Source: Lentinula raphanica (taxonomy: Eukaryota > Basidiomycota > Agaricomycetes > Agaricales > Omphalotaceae). From it: 64,000 nucleotides of DNA. Below the pieces are notes generated by a model, which worked only from the letters and a program-made list of their open reading frames with translations, ran no database searches and had not been told where the DNA came from. Shown here piece after piece: positions 45,260-56,380 of the stretch. The stretch lies in contig JANVFP010000040.1 of assembly GCA_027919835.1 (NCBI GenBank), forward strand, positions 361,299 to 425,298. The letters run 5' to 3'. The stretch's first letter is position 1. Every line of letters starts with the position of its first letter. Made by a program: the position numbers and the translations under genes.

Positions 45260-46927
45260 ATGTCCTCCCAGAAGCTTCAGCTCGCTAATTACTCTTCCTT
45301 TGCCCATCTCCTGCAAAATGGTGGAGATTTTAAATCGCCTGCCCAACGAAAAGAATTACAAGATACCATCGAAAAGAGTACGGGACGCGATATCCCAGCT
45401 ATAGAGGATGAGATTCAACAATCTTTGACAAGGATACACAAACTTGAAGCAACGAAAGATAGAATCCGGGCTACTGCCTCGCAGTTCCAAGAACTTTTGA
45501 CGCCGATTCCAATAAACCGTCTACCGACTGAGATTCTGGTAGAGATATTCCTCATCCTTCGTGACACGTCGAAAGAATACACGACCACGATCACTCAGGG
45601 AGTATGGCCCCTCACCCATGTTTCACACAAGTGGAGGAACATTACAGTATCCTTGCCCAAGCTGTGGTCCCACATCTCTATCGGTGAAATCGAGAAACCT
45701 ACCAAAGACCAACTTCAGCTCCTGAAGACTGCTTTGGCTCGTTCTGGCTCGCACCCTCTACATCTTGAAGCCTCTCTACCCTGTTATATCTCCACCGGAT
45801 CCAATTTCGATAGCTGGCCTCTTGGATCACGCGCATCCAACAGCATACCGCTCTGGCCTACCGAATCACAGCTCAGCGAGGCTATGATACGAGTTGTTGT
45901 TCAACACAGCGACCGGTGGGCGACAGCCAACATCCACGTTATGTTCGCCGACTGTCTTCGCCCTATCCACCGTCGATTGTCGTTGTTGGAAAAGCTCATA
46001 TTCTGGGGTGATACATACGGCAGTCCAGCTCTATTCAGCGTTGCACCAAAGCTCCGTGATGTTGAATTCTTGAGTGCGGACTTAAGCACGTTTCGACTTC
46101 CTTGGAAACAGCTTGTTCGTTTCCATGACTCACAATGCGATCTAGATGTCGATCCTCTACCTCGCTATCTTCAAATCCTTCGGAAGTACCCTCAATTGGA
46201 GGATTTCGGTGACGATTATGATGGCAAACATGAACCGGTTCCACATCAGTCGGTCACTCATCACAAGCTCAGGGCTTTCCTGTGTTCAGACCCTCGTCTC
46301 ATTCGTTGCCTTACCTTGCCATCTCTGCAAAACCTGCACCTACGCGCCCAGTCCATATTCAGTCGTCTACCAGAGCTAGTTCTAGCTGCTCGTGAACTAT
46401 TGAATAGGTCACGATGCACTTCTAGCCTGCGTATACTACACTTAAAATCAGTCGTGCTCGATCGTAACGTCTTCGACCTCCTAGAGTCCACCAACGGTCT
46501 CGCAGAGCTCAACTTCTATTTCCGAAAGTGGAAGACCTCGAATGATGCGTTCATGAAACGCCTCATCAACCGGATGAGCGCTTGCCGCAAATCAAAGAAA
46601 TTTGACAAACAGGTTCTTCTTCCTCGACTCGAGTCATTCACAATCAACATCGAAAAAACATTCCACTATGACATCTCCACATGCAACATCCAGTGCATTG
46701 ATGAAAAATACGTGGACATGGTGGAAGGGCGTTGGAATAGTCCTGGGAATGGCATTTCCCAGCTTCGCGTCGTCAAATTCGAGAGCTATATTCCCACCAC
46801 TTTGAGTGCCTTGACGAACAGGTGCATTCAGAGGATGAAGGAAATGCGAGATGAGGGTTTGACAATGTATATCGCGGCAAGTATGAGCGAAGATGAGGAG
46901 GAGTCTCAGGTCTATGTCAAATCCTAG
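45260..46927 (+). CDS. F-box protein, array copy 5 (555 aa)
   Basis: ATG 45260 aligns with the starts of its neighbours. F-box: INRLPTEILVEIFLILRD. Copies 5 and 6 share the segment SKEYTTTITQGVWPL. The leader acceptor has changed from CATAG to CATAT, and a new in-frame ATG at 45239 would add seven residues if the intron is not removed. The C-terminal domain reads CIDEKYVDMVEGRWNSPGN and RMKEMRDEGLTMYIA, with an acidic tail (SEDEEESQVYVKS). Confidence 0.85.
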   Translation: MSSQKLQLANYSSFAHLLQNGGDFKSPAQRKELQDTIEKSTGRDIPAIEDEIQQSLTRIHKLEATKDRIRATASQFQELLTPIPINRLPTEILVEIFLILRDTSKEYTTTITQGVWPLTHVSHKWRNITVSLPKLWSHISIGEIEKPTKDQLQLLKTALARSGSHPLHLEASLPCYISTGSNFDSWPLGSRASNSIPLWPTESQLSEAMIRVVVQHSDRWATANIHVMFADCLRPIHRRLSLLEKLIFWGDTYGSPALFSVAPKLRDVEFLSADLSTFRLPWKQLVRFHDSQCDLDVDPLPRYLQILRKYPQLEDFGDDYDGKHEPVPHQSVTHHKLRAFLCSDPRLIRCLTLPSLQNLHLRAQSIFSRLPELVLAARELLNRSRCTSSLRILHLKSVVLDRNVFDLLESTNGLAELNFYFRKWKTSNDAFMKRLINRMSACRKSKKFDKQVLLPRLESFTINIEKTFHYDISTCNIQCIDEKYVDMVEGRWNSPGNGISQLRVVKFESYIPTTLSALTNRCIQRMKEMRDEGLTMYIAASMSEDEEESQVYVKS

Positions 46928-47386
46928 AAATTCTGTAGGAAACCTTCAATGTTGTACGTCGAGTCCAAGATCGTTGTTCTCCCCTTATGCCTATGACAGC
47001 TGCCTGGATTGAGATTCTCCAGACGTGACTGTATTTGTCTCAATCATTCAGCACAGTCACTTGTATGTTGGTACATTCTTCATATGCTAGAATTTTGTAC
47101 CCTAGCTGACTGTCTTTACTCTATGAAGAGTAAGAGTACTCAAGTCTCAAACCCGCTTGAAGAGGCGCAACTTGCCCCGCAATCAGCTGACCACCTGAAA
47201 ACACGCACCAGAACGTCACAAGCGGGCCGCCTTCTTTCTTCGGTTCCAATTTCTTTCGCGATTTTTTTTAGTTTTCCTGGTCATCTTCGTTCTCTCTTGA
47301 CACCTTAGCAATCGGCTTCGAAGGTACGAAGAATAGTCGAATACCTCAAAGTATTCCTGCTCATAGATGCAACATTGATCAGAACG

Positions 47387-49054
47387 ATGTCCTCCCAGAA
47401 GGTTCAGCTTGCTGATGACTCTTCCTTTGCCCATCTCCTGGAGAACGGCGGGCACTTCGAATCGCCTGCGCAACGAAAGGACTTACAAGACACCGTCGAA
47501 AAGAGTACGGCACACGATACTATAGAAGATGAGATTCAAGAGTCTTCGACAAGGACACAAAAACTTCAAGCACCAAAAATTAGAGTTCGAGCCACTGTTT
47601 CGCAGTTCCAAGAACTTCTGACGCCGATTCCAATCGACCGTCTACCAACTGAGATTCTGGTCGAGATCTTCCTCATCCTTCGTGACACGTCGAAAGAATA
47701 CACGACCACGATTACTCAGGGAGTATGGCCCCTCACATACGTTTCACACAAGTGGAGGAGTATCACAGTATCCTTGCCCATGCTGTGGTCCTATATCTCT
47801 ATTGGTGAAATTGAAGAGCCTGCCAAAGACCAACTACAGCTCCTGAAGACTGCATTGGCTCGATCTAGCTCGCACCCTCTACATCTTGAAGCCTCTTTCT
47901 CCAGTTATGTCCCCTCCGAACCCGATTCTGATACTAGCTTGTCTGTTGGATCGCAAGCTACTAACAGCATACCGTTCTGGCCTTCCGAATCACAGCTCAG
48001 CTCAGCTATGATGCGAGCGGTTGTTCAACATAGTGACCAATGGGTGACTGCCCACATCGACATTGTGTACGCGGACTGTCTACGTCCTATCTACCGTCGA
48101 TTGTCGTCGTTGGAAAAGCTCACATTCTGGGGTGATTCATACGGCAATTCCTTTCTTTTCAGTGTTGCCCCAAAGCTCCGAGATGTTGAGATCAGGAATG
48201 TAAATTCAAGCATGTTTCAACTTCCTTGGAAACAGTTTGTTCGTTTCCATGAGTCACTGTACTATTTCAATGACGATCCCCTATTTCACTATCTTCAAAT
48301 CCTTCGGAACTACCCTCAACTGGAGGATTTCGGTGACGACTACGACGGCGAACATGAACAGGTTTCACATCAGTCGGTTACTCATGACAAGCTCAAGGCG
48401 TTTTCGTGCACAGACTTTCGTCTCATTCGTTGCCTTACCTTGCCATCTCTGCAAAACCTGCATCTACGTGCCCACTCCATATCTTTTCCTGCACGGGAGC
48501 AAGTTCCAGCTGCTCGTGAACTACTGAACAGGTCACGATGCACTTCCAGCCTGCGTGTGCTACATTTAGAATCAGTCTTGCTCGATCGCAGCGTCTTCGA
48601 CCTCTTGGAGTTTACCAAGGGTCTCGCAGAACTCAACTTTACTTTTGGACAATGGGAGACCTCAAAAAATGCATTCATGAAACACCTCATCAACCGGATG
48701 AGCGTTGGTCACAAATCTCAGGAGTCTGGCAAACAGGTTCTGATTCCTCGACTCGAGTCATTCACAATCAACATTAGAAAGTCCTACCTCTATGACACTT
48801 CCATATGCGAGAACCAGTTCATTGACGAAAAATATGTGGACATGGTGGAAGGCCGTTGGAATAATTCCGGGAATGGTGTCTTACGGCTTCGCGTTGTCAA
48901 ATTCGAGAGCAATATTTCCACCAAGTTGAGTGCCTTGACAGACAGGTGCATTCAGAGAATGAAGAAGATGCGAGACGAGGGACTGACTATGTACATCGCG
49001 GCGAGGACGTGCGAAGATAGTAGAGAGGATACTCAGATCTATGTCAATTACTAG
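47387..49054 (+). CDS. F-box protein, array copy 6 (555 aa)
   Basis: ATG 47387. The F-box core is IDRLPTEILVEIFLILRD, with Asp for Asn. A three-residue deletion follows the STAHD segment, where the other copies have IPA. An Arg/Thr-rich patch (SSTRTQKLQAPKIRVRATVS) replaces part of the usual coiled coil. The C-terminus has FIDEKYVDMVEGRWNNSGNG and ends QIYVNY. The open frame is intact despite these changes, which argues that the protein is still under constraint. Confidence 0.85.
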   Translation: MSSQKVQLADDSSFAHLLENGGHFESPAQRKDLQDTVEKSTAHDTIEDEIQESSTRTQKLQAPKIRVRATVSQFQELLTPIPIDRLPTEILVEIFLILRDTSKEYTTTITQGVWPLTYVSHKWRSITVSLPMLWSYISIGEIEEPAKDQLQLLKTALARSSSHPLHLEASFSSYVPSEPDSDTSLSVGSQATNSIPFWPSESQLSSAMMRAVVQHSDQWVTAHIDIVYADCLRPIYRRLSSLEKLTFWGDSYGNSFLFSVAPKLRDVEIRNVNSSMFQLPWKQFVRFHESLYYFNDDPLFHYLQILRNYPQLEDFGDDYDGEHEQVSHQSVTHDKLKAFSCTDFRLIRCLTLPSLQNLHLRAHSISFPAREQVPAARELLNRSRCTSSLRVLHLESVLLDRSVFDLLEFTKGLAELNFTFGQWETSKNAFMKHLINRMSVGHKSQESGKQVLIPRLESFTINIRKSYLYDTSICENQFIDEKYVDMVEGRWNNSGNGVLRLRVVKFESNISTKLSALTDRCIQRMKKMRDEGLTMYIAARTCEDSREDTQIYVNY

Positions 49055-49394
49055 ACCTTTTGTCGAAAAGGTTTATTGTTGTATGTGCGAGCGCAAAATT
49101 CTTGTTCTTTCTCTTACGCATATTGACAGCAGCACGTAGTAGACCATTCGAAACTTGACTGCTGTTTCGTCTTGAAGCTTGAAGTATCAGTTAATCAGTT
49201 AGTTATACCATTCCGTAAAACACCGGGCCGCCCTTTCTTTCCATTGTTTGTCTTGACTGTTTGATTCCGACCAGGTTCTGACTTCGTCTTCCAAGTCATT
49301 ATTGTTCCAACATCAAAAGCCAAATAGTACGTTGGATAGTCGAATACCTCAGAGTCTTTCCGCTCATAGAAGTTACTAAACGTTCATCAGAACA

Positions 49395-51074
49395 ATGTCT
49401 TCCAAGCTTCAGCTCGCTGATTATTCCTCTTTCACCCATCTCCTGCAAAACGGCGGAGACTTAGAATCACCTGCGCAACGCAAAGAACTACAGGCTACCA
49501 TTGAAAAGAGTACAAAAGAGGACATACCAGCTCTAGAACTCGACATTCAGCAATTCTTGACGAAGATACATGAACTCGAAGCGACAAAGGAAAGAGTTCA
49601 AACTACTGTCTCTAAGTTCAAAGAACTTTTGTCGCCGACTACTACTATAAACCGCCTTCCAACTGAAATTCTGGTAGAGATATTCCTCGTCCTTCGTGAT
49701 ATGTCGAAAGGGGACACGACCACGATCACCCAGGGAGTCTGGCCTCTCACGCACGTTTCACATAAGTGGAGGAGCATCACCCTATCCTTGCCAAAGCTAT
49801 GGATCAACATCACCATTGGTGATATCGAAAAGCCTGCCAAGAACGAACTTCAGATCCTAAACACTGCTTTGGCTCGTTCTGGCTCGTACACTCTACACCT
49901 TGAAGCCTCTTTCCCCAGTTATATTTCCCCCGAATCTAATTCAGATAGCTGGCCTCTTGGATCGCAGGCTGCTAACAACATACCGCTCTGGCCTTCCCAA
50001 GAACAGCTCAGCAAAGCCTTGATAGGAGCGGTTGTTCAACATAGTGACCGATGGGCAACAGCCTATATCCACGTCATGTTCGCGGACTGTCTCCGTCCCA
50101 TCTACCGTCGATTGTCATCTTTGGAGAAGCTCACGTTCTGCGGCGAACTATACAACGTTCCTCTTCTTTTTGCTGTCGCCCCAAAGCTTCGGGACGTTGA
50201 ACTCTTCAATGCAGAATCAAATACATTTCAACTTCCTTGGAAACAGTTTGTTCGTTTCCATGAAACACAATGCGCTCCAGAAGACGATCCCCTACCTCAC
50301 TATCTCCAGATCCTCAGTCAGAATCCTCAACTAGAAGATTTTGGAGACAATTACGACGGCGATCACGAATGGGTCCCACATCAGTCCCTCACTCATCACA
50401 AGCTCAGGAATTTCATGTGCTCTGACTATCGTCTTGTTCGTCGTCTTACCTTGCCATCTCTGCAAAACCTCCATCTCCGGCCTCCGTTCTCAACCCCCAC
50501 TTCGCCGAAGATAGTCCTAGCTGCCCAGGATCTTGTCAACAGGTCACAGTGCGCTTCCAGCCTGCGTGTACTGCGGTTAGAATCAGTCATGCTCGATCGC
50601 AGCGTCTTCGATCTCTTAGGGTCCATCACTGGTCTTACCGAACTCAACTTCACTTTCAGCGAGTGGAAACTCTCTAATGGTACATTCATGAAACGCCTCA
50701 TAGACCAGATGAGCGGTTGCCAAACATTCGAGAAATCTGGGAAGCAGGTCCCGATTCTTCCTCGACTCGAGTTCTTTACGATCAACATCAGGGAGACCTT
50801 TGGAAAAGAAAGCCCCACATGCAACATTCAGTTCATCGACGAGATGTATGTGGACATGGTGGAAGCCCGATGGACTCGTTCCGGAAACGACTTGGCCCAG
50901 CTCCGAGTTGTCAAATTCGAGGCCTACATTCCCGCGACGTTGAGCGCGTTTACAGACAGGTGCATCCAAAGGATGAAGAAGATGACAGACGAGGGACTAC
51001 AAACGCATATCTTGACACTGGATACCGACAGTACGAGGCAGGATAGGAAAGAGAAAATTTATGTCAAGTACTAG
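49395..51074 (+). CDS. F-box protein, array copy 7 (559 aa)
   Basis: Last member of the tandem array. ATG 49395. F-box: INRLPTEILVEIFLVLRD, then VWPLTHVSHKWRSITLSLPK. The body follows copies 4-6. The final 20 residues (LDTDSTRQDRKEKIYVKY) look like copy 1 instead. The coiled coil is well formed (LEATKERVQTTVSKFKELLS), with an extra Thr pair before the F-box. The intergenic gap to copy 6 is the shortest in the array (340 bp). Confidence 0.85.
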   Translation: MSSKLQLADYSSFTHLLQNGGDLESPAQRKELQATIEKSTKEDIPALELDIQQFLTKIHELEATKERVQTTVSKFKELLSPTTTINRLPTEILVEIFLVLRDMSKGDTTTITQGVWPLTHVSHKWRSITLSLPKLWINITIGDIEKPAKNELQILNTALARSGSYTLHLEASFPSYISPESNSDSWPLGSQAANNIPLWPSQEQLSKALIGAVVQHSDRWATAYIHVMFADCLRPIYRRLSSLEKLTFCGELYNVPLLFAVAPKLRDVELFNAESNTFQLPWKQFVRFHETQCAPEDDPLPHYLQILSQNPQLEDFGDNYDGDHEWVPHQSLTHHKLRNFMCSDYRLVRRLTLPSLQNLHLRPPFSTPTSPKIVLAAQDLVNRSQCASSLRVLRLESVMLDRSVFDLLGSITGLTELNFTFSEWKLSNGTFMKRLIDQMSGCQTFEKSGKQVPILPRLEFFTINIRETFGKESPTCNIQFIDEMYVDMVEARWTRSGNDLAQLRVVKFEAYIPATLSAFTDRCIQRMKKMTDEGLQTHILTLDTDSTRQDRKEKIYVKY

Positions 51075-52759
51075 ACCTGTTTGTAGGAGGACTTTTGATG
51101 CTGTAGAGCGGAAAATTCCAAGATTAAACGATCTCCAAAACTAGCAGCTGTTGTGCGGAAGCGGATGTGATCACAAGCCGGTTCTCCTCTCGTGCTTATG
51201 ACAACACGCTCAGGAGAATATCCCAGTACCAGTAGCTATCAGAAACGTTGTCCACCTGCCACCGTTGCCAGTGCCAGTTACAGTTAGTTGGAGGTCGTTG
51301 TTCCTTCCTCCCTTCCTATTCGTTTGTCGTTTGTCGCCAATGCGACGAGCGTGCCCAAAATGTACATGGAGAGTCCTTTTTCAGCTTGCGGAAATCCGGG
51401 AACGCGAACAAGTACCCCTATTTTCTCCTTCTTCACGAACCTTAATCATTATACCACAGTCTATGTTTGATTCAGTGCGGCGGCGAGACTCGCTTTTTCT
51501 GAAAGTCGTACTTTTGTTGTCGATGTTTCAGATTGCCCGAATCGTTTACTTTGCCACCTCGAACAGCCAAGTGAGACGACCACCTTCTCTACTTCTTTAA
51601 CGTACGTTCTCCCTGCGAAGGAAGTGTAACTTTAAGTCTATTGGCGTGGCAGCTTCATCGGTGAGTTTTCATTCTTTTCGATTGTCGTGGCAGCTTCGAG
51701 TGGCTCCTGAAGAAGATTCAGAGAACCTCCAATAAGGTCAAGCGACTCGACTTTCATCTTACCCTGACTTGTGGCTAGTATCTCCTTCAACGCCAGCTAA
51801 TTGCACTTCCGAACTGACTCACAATGCATTCCTCATACCTGCCCGCTGTAGTCTCTACAATAGTGACGGCGAGTAACATCATGACTGATATTAGGCTGTT
51901 GTGAGTCTCTTCGCCATATCGTTCCCCTAGGCTATGTCTGATTCTCCTTCTCCTTTCCCTTGTCTGAACAGACTATGTTTAGCATCTGCGTTTCCAAAAC
52001 ATCTAACTTCTCGCCGTTGACTATCTCAAATTAACATATAGAACACCAGGACTGGATAGACGCACTGTATACTAACCACGGTGATAACCGCTTGGACAGG
52101 CCTGCTGGTTGGTTGCATCCACCAGTACGTGGCAGTCGTGGGGATACAGAGAGTCGTGCACGCGTGCAGATGATCTGTATCTACATACCTAGCCAGGTTA
52201 CAAATACCTTCGGTCGCGGGCTGCAGACCAGCAGAGTAACTGGCAACTTATGGTGTCGCAAGATATCATGAGGAAGGCGGATACGAGTGCGAAAAAAGAT
52301 GAGTCGAGTGTAAAGTCCGTTCAGAACAGTGCTAACTGAAAAAGTGACAGGCAAACGATAAATCCTCACAAGCGAGGATTTATCGAAAGGTGAGTCACTT
52401 TTTTCATCAAATAGAAAGGACTTCAATGATACTTGATAGATATCGCTCTTACTATGTGGATGTTCAACATCGATCCTAGTTTTGGGTATCACTTAGATTG
52501 GGTACGGCAAGTTCCTCTTGCGTCCGCAGAAGGCACGATCTATTTCTGTTGTCTAACTTGAGAATAGTACATATAGTTTAGCTAGAGGTGTACATAGATG
52601 TCGTTCGTAGGTGATATATAGTACAGTACAAATCGTATTGGATACAAATCTGATGTGTGTGTTGAATAATTTGTGGTCGCGCTGACAGTGTGTCTCCGAA
52701 CGTGATGTGACTGGCCGTTAACGAGTACCGACGAAGGCCGAACTAGGTGTCAACAACTT
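51075..52759. other. Intergenic region after the F-box array, with a palindrome
   Basis: No gene is supported. A near-palindrome occupies 52337-52406 (see the separate entry). Scattered splice-like signals do not connect into a frame. Confidence 0.45.
52337..52406. repeat. Long imperfect palindrome
   Basis: An inner 12-bp perfect stem, CGATAAATCCTC (52356-52367) with its complement at 52374-52385, encloses a 6-base loop. An outer stem pairs TGAAAAAGTGAC (52337-52348) with 52394-52406, which has one extra T. It could be a tiny fold-back element or a transcript hairpin. Confidence 0.8.
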
Positions 52760-54161
52760 CATCATCGATGGGCGACCATACGCCTGCGTACTTCAGTATC
52801 GACAATAGTAGTGAGAATGTGGAAATTGCTTCGGAACTCGATTGACACACTCACTGATACGCTGAAATAGGTTCGAGTCCCGTGTGAACTCTTCATCAAG
52901 CTTAGCTTTCTTGACGGGGGTCCGCTCTTCGAAGACATCCTCATCATCAATACCACGCTATGATTCAGTCATCAATACGAAATGTGGGCACAGAGCGTAG
53001 ATTTCGGGAGGAATACCTTCTTGGAAGCACGCGTGGATGAAGACCTCGTAACTTTGGACGTACTGGGCGAGGAAGAGAAATAGTCGTTGAAAACAATCCC
53101 CTGCAAGTATTCTTGTGCCTAAATGTACATCGACAATGAGAATCCGAGGCTCTTCGTGTTACCCTCGATCATGAAGTACTTGCCTCTTCAGCGGTCCCTT
53201 CAAATCCAGATAGTGGTTGCCTATATGGTAATCGATAGCTTCATAATCCAAACGAAGCAAACAGAAACTGACTGACCATCTACGGTATATGTGGCCGAAA
53301 TCCTTGATACAAACCATGACAACAGCCTGGACCTTGTTGGCGGTAACATCTCCACCACCTCGACCCAGTTCGATCAACAAACCGTCAACGAGAGAAGTGA
53401 TTGAAGAGGGCGAGAGAGCTTTGGGGTGGAGGTGTTCTACGACCTGAGCGAGGCCCTTCGAGATGAATACTTGCACTGCAACCTGTTGGAAATGAATTCG
53501 AACGTTGGTTTGCTGAACGGCGAGAACGGAAAAGAACGAACGAACCTTTTGGTACACCGCGAGATCGACCTTGTCCAAATCACTCCAAGTCAAGGCTCGA
53601 GTGATGATTTTCTCGATAATCTTGACTGCTTTGAGTTTGAAGTATCTCTTTGTGTGGTGATTCGAGTGAAAGTTCGACTTTGGCTGGACAGTGAATTCAA
53701 ATTGGGATGGCGCTAGCTTTTTCACTTGGTGAAGAAGGGAGCTGATCATGATCGCCTTCAATGCACGTCGATGGTCGATAGTGCGCATCCTATCATTGAG
53801 CCTAAGAAGCATATATGAGAAAAGGTAGAGGCGAGCTTGAGTCAAGGACCTACTTTTTAACAGCTCGTTTTCTGTACGGACTCGCGGGCACTGGTGCAGG
53901 AGGTAGATAGACAAGCTGTTGAGGCATTCTACTGTGAACAAAGAAGAGCGAGTGAGTTATAGATGGTCGAGAATGAGCTATGATATCCACTGACTTGGAT
54001 TTTGAAGAGATTGTGAGAATTGAATGAGCGAGTTCTGTGTATAAAGTACCGTGCTGTACCGTGGCACATCCTCGCGGGTCGCGAAGGAACTTGAACGATC
54101 CCAATTCTGACTCAGCGTAGTCGTTCAGAAAGCACATAGCATCAGTAGAAAGTGATGGCAT
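52760..54161 (-). CDS. Uncharacterised helical protein (multi-exon)
   Basis: A candidate ATG at 54161 opens MPSLSTDAMCFLNDYAESEL. The best-supported part is a long frame at about 53941-53270: VECLNSLSIYLLHQCPRVRT, then, after an intron, RLNDRMRTIDHRRALKAIMI, KAVKIIEKIITRALTWSDLD, FQQVAVQVFISKGLAQVVEH and KVQAVVMVCIKDFGHIYRR. A further exon near 53100-52980 gives RLFLFLAQYVQSYEVFIHAC, and another near 52930-52760 is acidic then basic (DEDVFEERTPVKKAKLDEEF). It is mostly alpha-helical with no signal peptide. I recognise no family. The join between the first two exons is unresolved: the simplest splice gives a short protein ending AVKK. Confidence 0.5.
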
Positions 54162-54564
54162 GAGATTGACGTTGAAAAGTCACTCAACTTTGCTTATAGA
54201 GGGCCCTTTTGGCCTACTACTCACGATGGTTCGAAGCAAGTTCGAAGGGCTAGTTAAATTTCCTATTAGTATTATGTAAGCATGCGATTTTTGAGTTTGT
54301 TTCTTCTTTTACAACTACCACAACCTGACCACAACTCCGTCGAAAGACTTATAGAGGTCTCCAATCTCCAGTTTGCCAACTCATCCTATTTCTACAACAC
54401 TGAACATCAAGATTTTGCCCTCACGAGATTGCCCTAGATTGCCTGAGTCATCGGGATGAAGGTTTAGCAGGGTTTAAGTCTGCCGGCATACTTGATCTTC
54501 TTTTTTACAACTCCATAGTCGTCGTTCATCTGCTCTCAAGCGTTGCCCTGGTATTGAAGACGCT
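54162..54564. promoter_or_regulatory. Divergent intergenic region
   Basis: 403 bp between the minus-strand unknown gene and the plus-strand PQ-loop gene, presumably with promoters for both. No other structure was seen. Confidence 0.4.
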
Positions 54565-55771
54565 ATGCCAGTAAACAGTGTCGCCGAGAACGTATTCGGA
54601 ACTGTAGGTAAATGGCAACCTTTAGAAATTCCAAAACTGCTGCATGAATTGATCGTATCTTCTTCAAAGGTACCGTTTGTTGGTCTATACAACTCGTTCC
54701 CCAATTGTGGAAGTCCTACCACGAAAAGGATACCACAGGATTATCCGAATGGATGATGTGATTCGCTTCATCTGTTCCATTCATTAACCATAGTTGTAAC
54801 ACTGAACGTTCGAACCTTAGTCTCTCCTGGAGCATAGCAGGTGCCTTTCTCGGAACCTACTCGATTGTCAAAAACCTCAATATTCCGCTGATTCTCCAGC
54901 CACAACTCTTCAGTGCACTCACCATGGCATCATGGGCTCAGGTGCGTCAAAAGCTCGTTTTCATCCTGCGTGAAAGTAGTAAGAATGTTCTATTAGTGCC
55001 AGTTCTACGGTCGAAAGCGTTCACTCAGCACGTCCCTAGTGCTATTTCTCTGTGGTTGTGCCATCCTCGGCGGCTTCGAGTTAGGGACTGTTTATGCGGT
55101 CCGACCCGCTTTCAGTCATGGAGATCGGAGCGGTTCCGAGGGGATAGAATTCTTTGGAATCATGAGCACCGTCCTCATAACGCTATCTTTCGTCCCGCAA
55201 TACTATGAGATATACAAGCGCAGGGAAGTTATAGGGATCAGTATTTGGTTTATGGCGGTTGATCTTCTAGGTATATCAACGTCGTTTTCCACTAAGTTTT
55301 CGCTTTCTCATGCATCCCTTTTAGGTGGTAAGGTCGATTCCTGCCAATCACTCCCTACATTTATTTACTCATGAAGTTACCTTCGCTCAGGAGTGTTCTC
55401 TGATCTCTCCTTGGTATTCAAATCAGGCGATTTTGATGTCGTAGCTGCAGTGACATATAGTCTTGTCATCGTAAGTGGTTCCAACACTCATGCCATTCAT
55501 TTATTTGGAACTCTTCCTTGCCTAGGTAATGGATGGAATCGTCATTCTCGCTGCATGGATTCTAAATCCTCGCGCAAAACGTCGACGATCACGCATGGAA
55601 AACTCGCAGTTAGTATCGGAATCTAGTGACATCCCAGGACGTGGGACGAGCATGAATCAACTCACCGGTGATATGACGAGAGATACACAACGTGTCTCGA
55701 TTGTCTCACAAAGCCCTTCTGTAACGGTGGCAGCAAGCCATCGGTCGTCTTGCATTGTCGAGGAGGTATGA
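54565..55771 (+). CDS. PQ-loop repeat membrane transporter
   Basis: Seven-helix PQ-loop (MtN3/cystinosin-like) family, usually lysosomal or vacuolar transporters. ATG 54565 gives a short exon (MPVNSVAENVFGTV). The next exon carries the first PQ motif (QLVPQLWKSYHEKDTTGLSE). Helices follow: WSIAGAFLGTYSIVKNLNIP, LVLFLCGCAILGGFELGTVY, then the second PQ motif (LSFVPQYYEIYKRREVIGIS). GGVFSDLSLVFKSGDFDV, VTYSLVIVMDGIVILAAWIL and a hydrophilic Ser-rich tail (RAKRRRSRMENSQ... CIVEEV) complete it. Two PQ motifs and the order of helices match the family. The substrate is unknown; relatives move basic amino acids or cystine. Complete, with six or so short introns. Confidence 0.85.
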
Positions 55772-56380
55772 GTTTGGGGTATGTACCAGTAGAATTGTAG
55801 AATTAGAGACTAATGAAAGTCGTGAACACATAGACGCATGAAATCAATGCCTCGTCATCCTGGGTGCCAATCAGGCTCACCAAGCTGCCACCTGGATAGC
55901 CTATCTTCAGGACCCGCAACTAAACAATTCCGACCTATACCGATAGCCTGGAGGTACGAAGACCCCGAGTCCTTGTCCTAGTGAACAGTTCCTGGGCTAC
56001 AGATGTATTGGAAAGGGGCACATGTAAGAGCAAGAAGTATCAGCTCTGTTGATATCCCAATCGTCGGAGGATATCCTCGGAACGTTGTCTGGCGAAGAAA
56101 GGCCGTCCGAATGGAAAGTATCTTTGCTATCCCCGAAGTTATCTTTGCGATTATGCCGAGTGCTCTCGATGTACAAACAGGATAGTACTCATTCGAGGCA
56201 ACTAGTTGAGTTGAAGAGCTTGGCAAGGGCTCACGCGAACGAATGTTGGAGAGAGCTGAAGAGCTTTTGCAGGAATTCGAGTGTCTTGGCAGGACACTTC
56301 CAAACTATCCTATAAAACAGTGCTAGAGGCTACTAGAGGATAACACCATCAAAGGACCTTGAGATCGCTTTGCCACAACT
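55772..56380. other. Intergenic, promoter side of the esterase
   Basis: No coding segment is recognised. CCTATAAAAC at 56309-56318 is a candidate TATA box, about 65 bp upstream of the esterase start. Confidence 0.4.

Noticed and set aside
51265..51600. 111-codon plus-strand frame after the F-box array
   Set aside because: No homologous motif and no link to neighbouring exons; likely chance.
52860..52890. GGTTCGAGTCCCG, like a tRNA T-arm
   Set aside because: No matching acceptor or anticodon arm upstream, and the word lies inside a plausible minus-strand exon.
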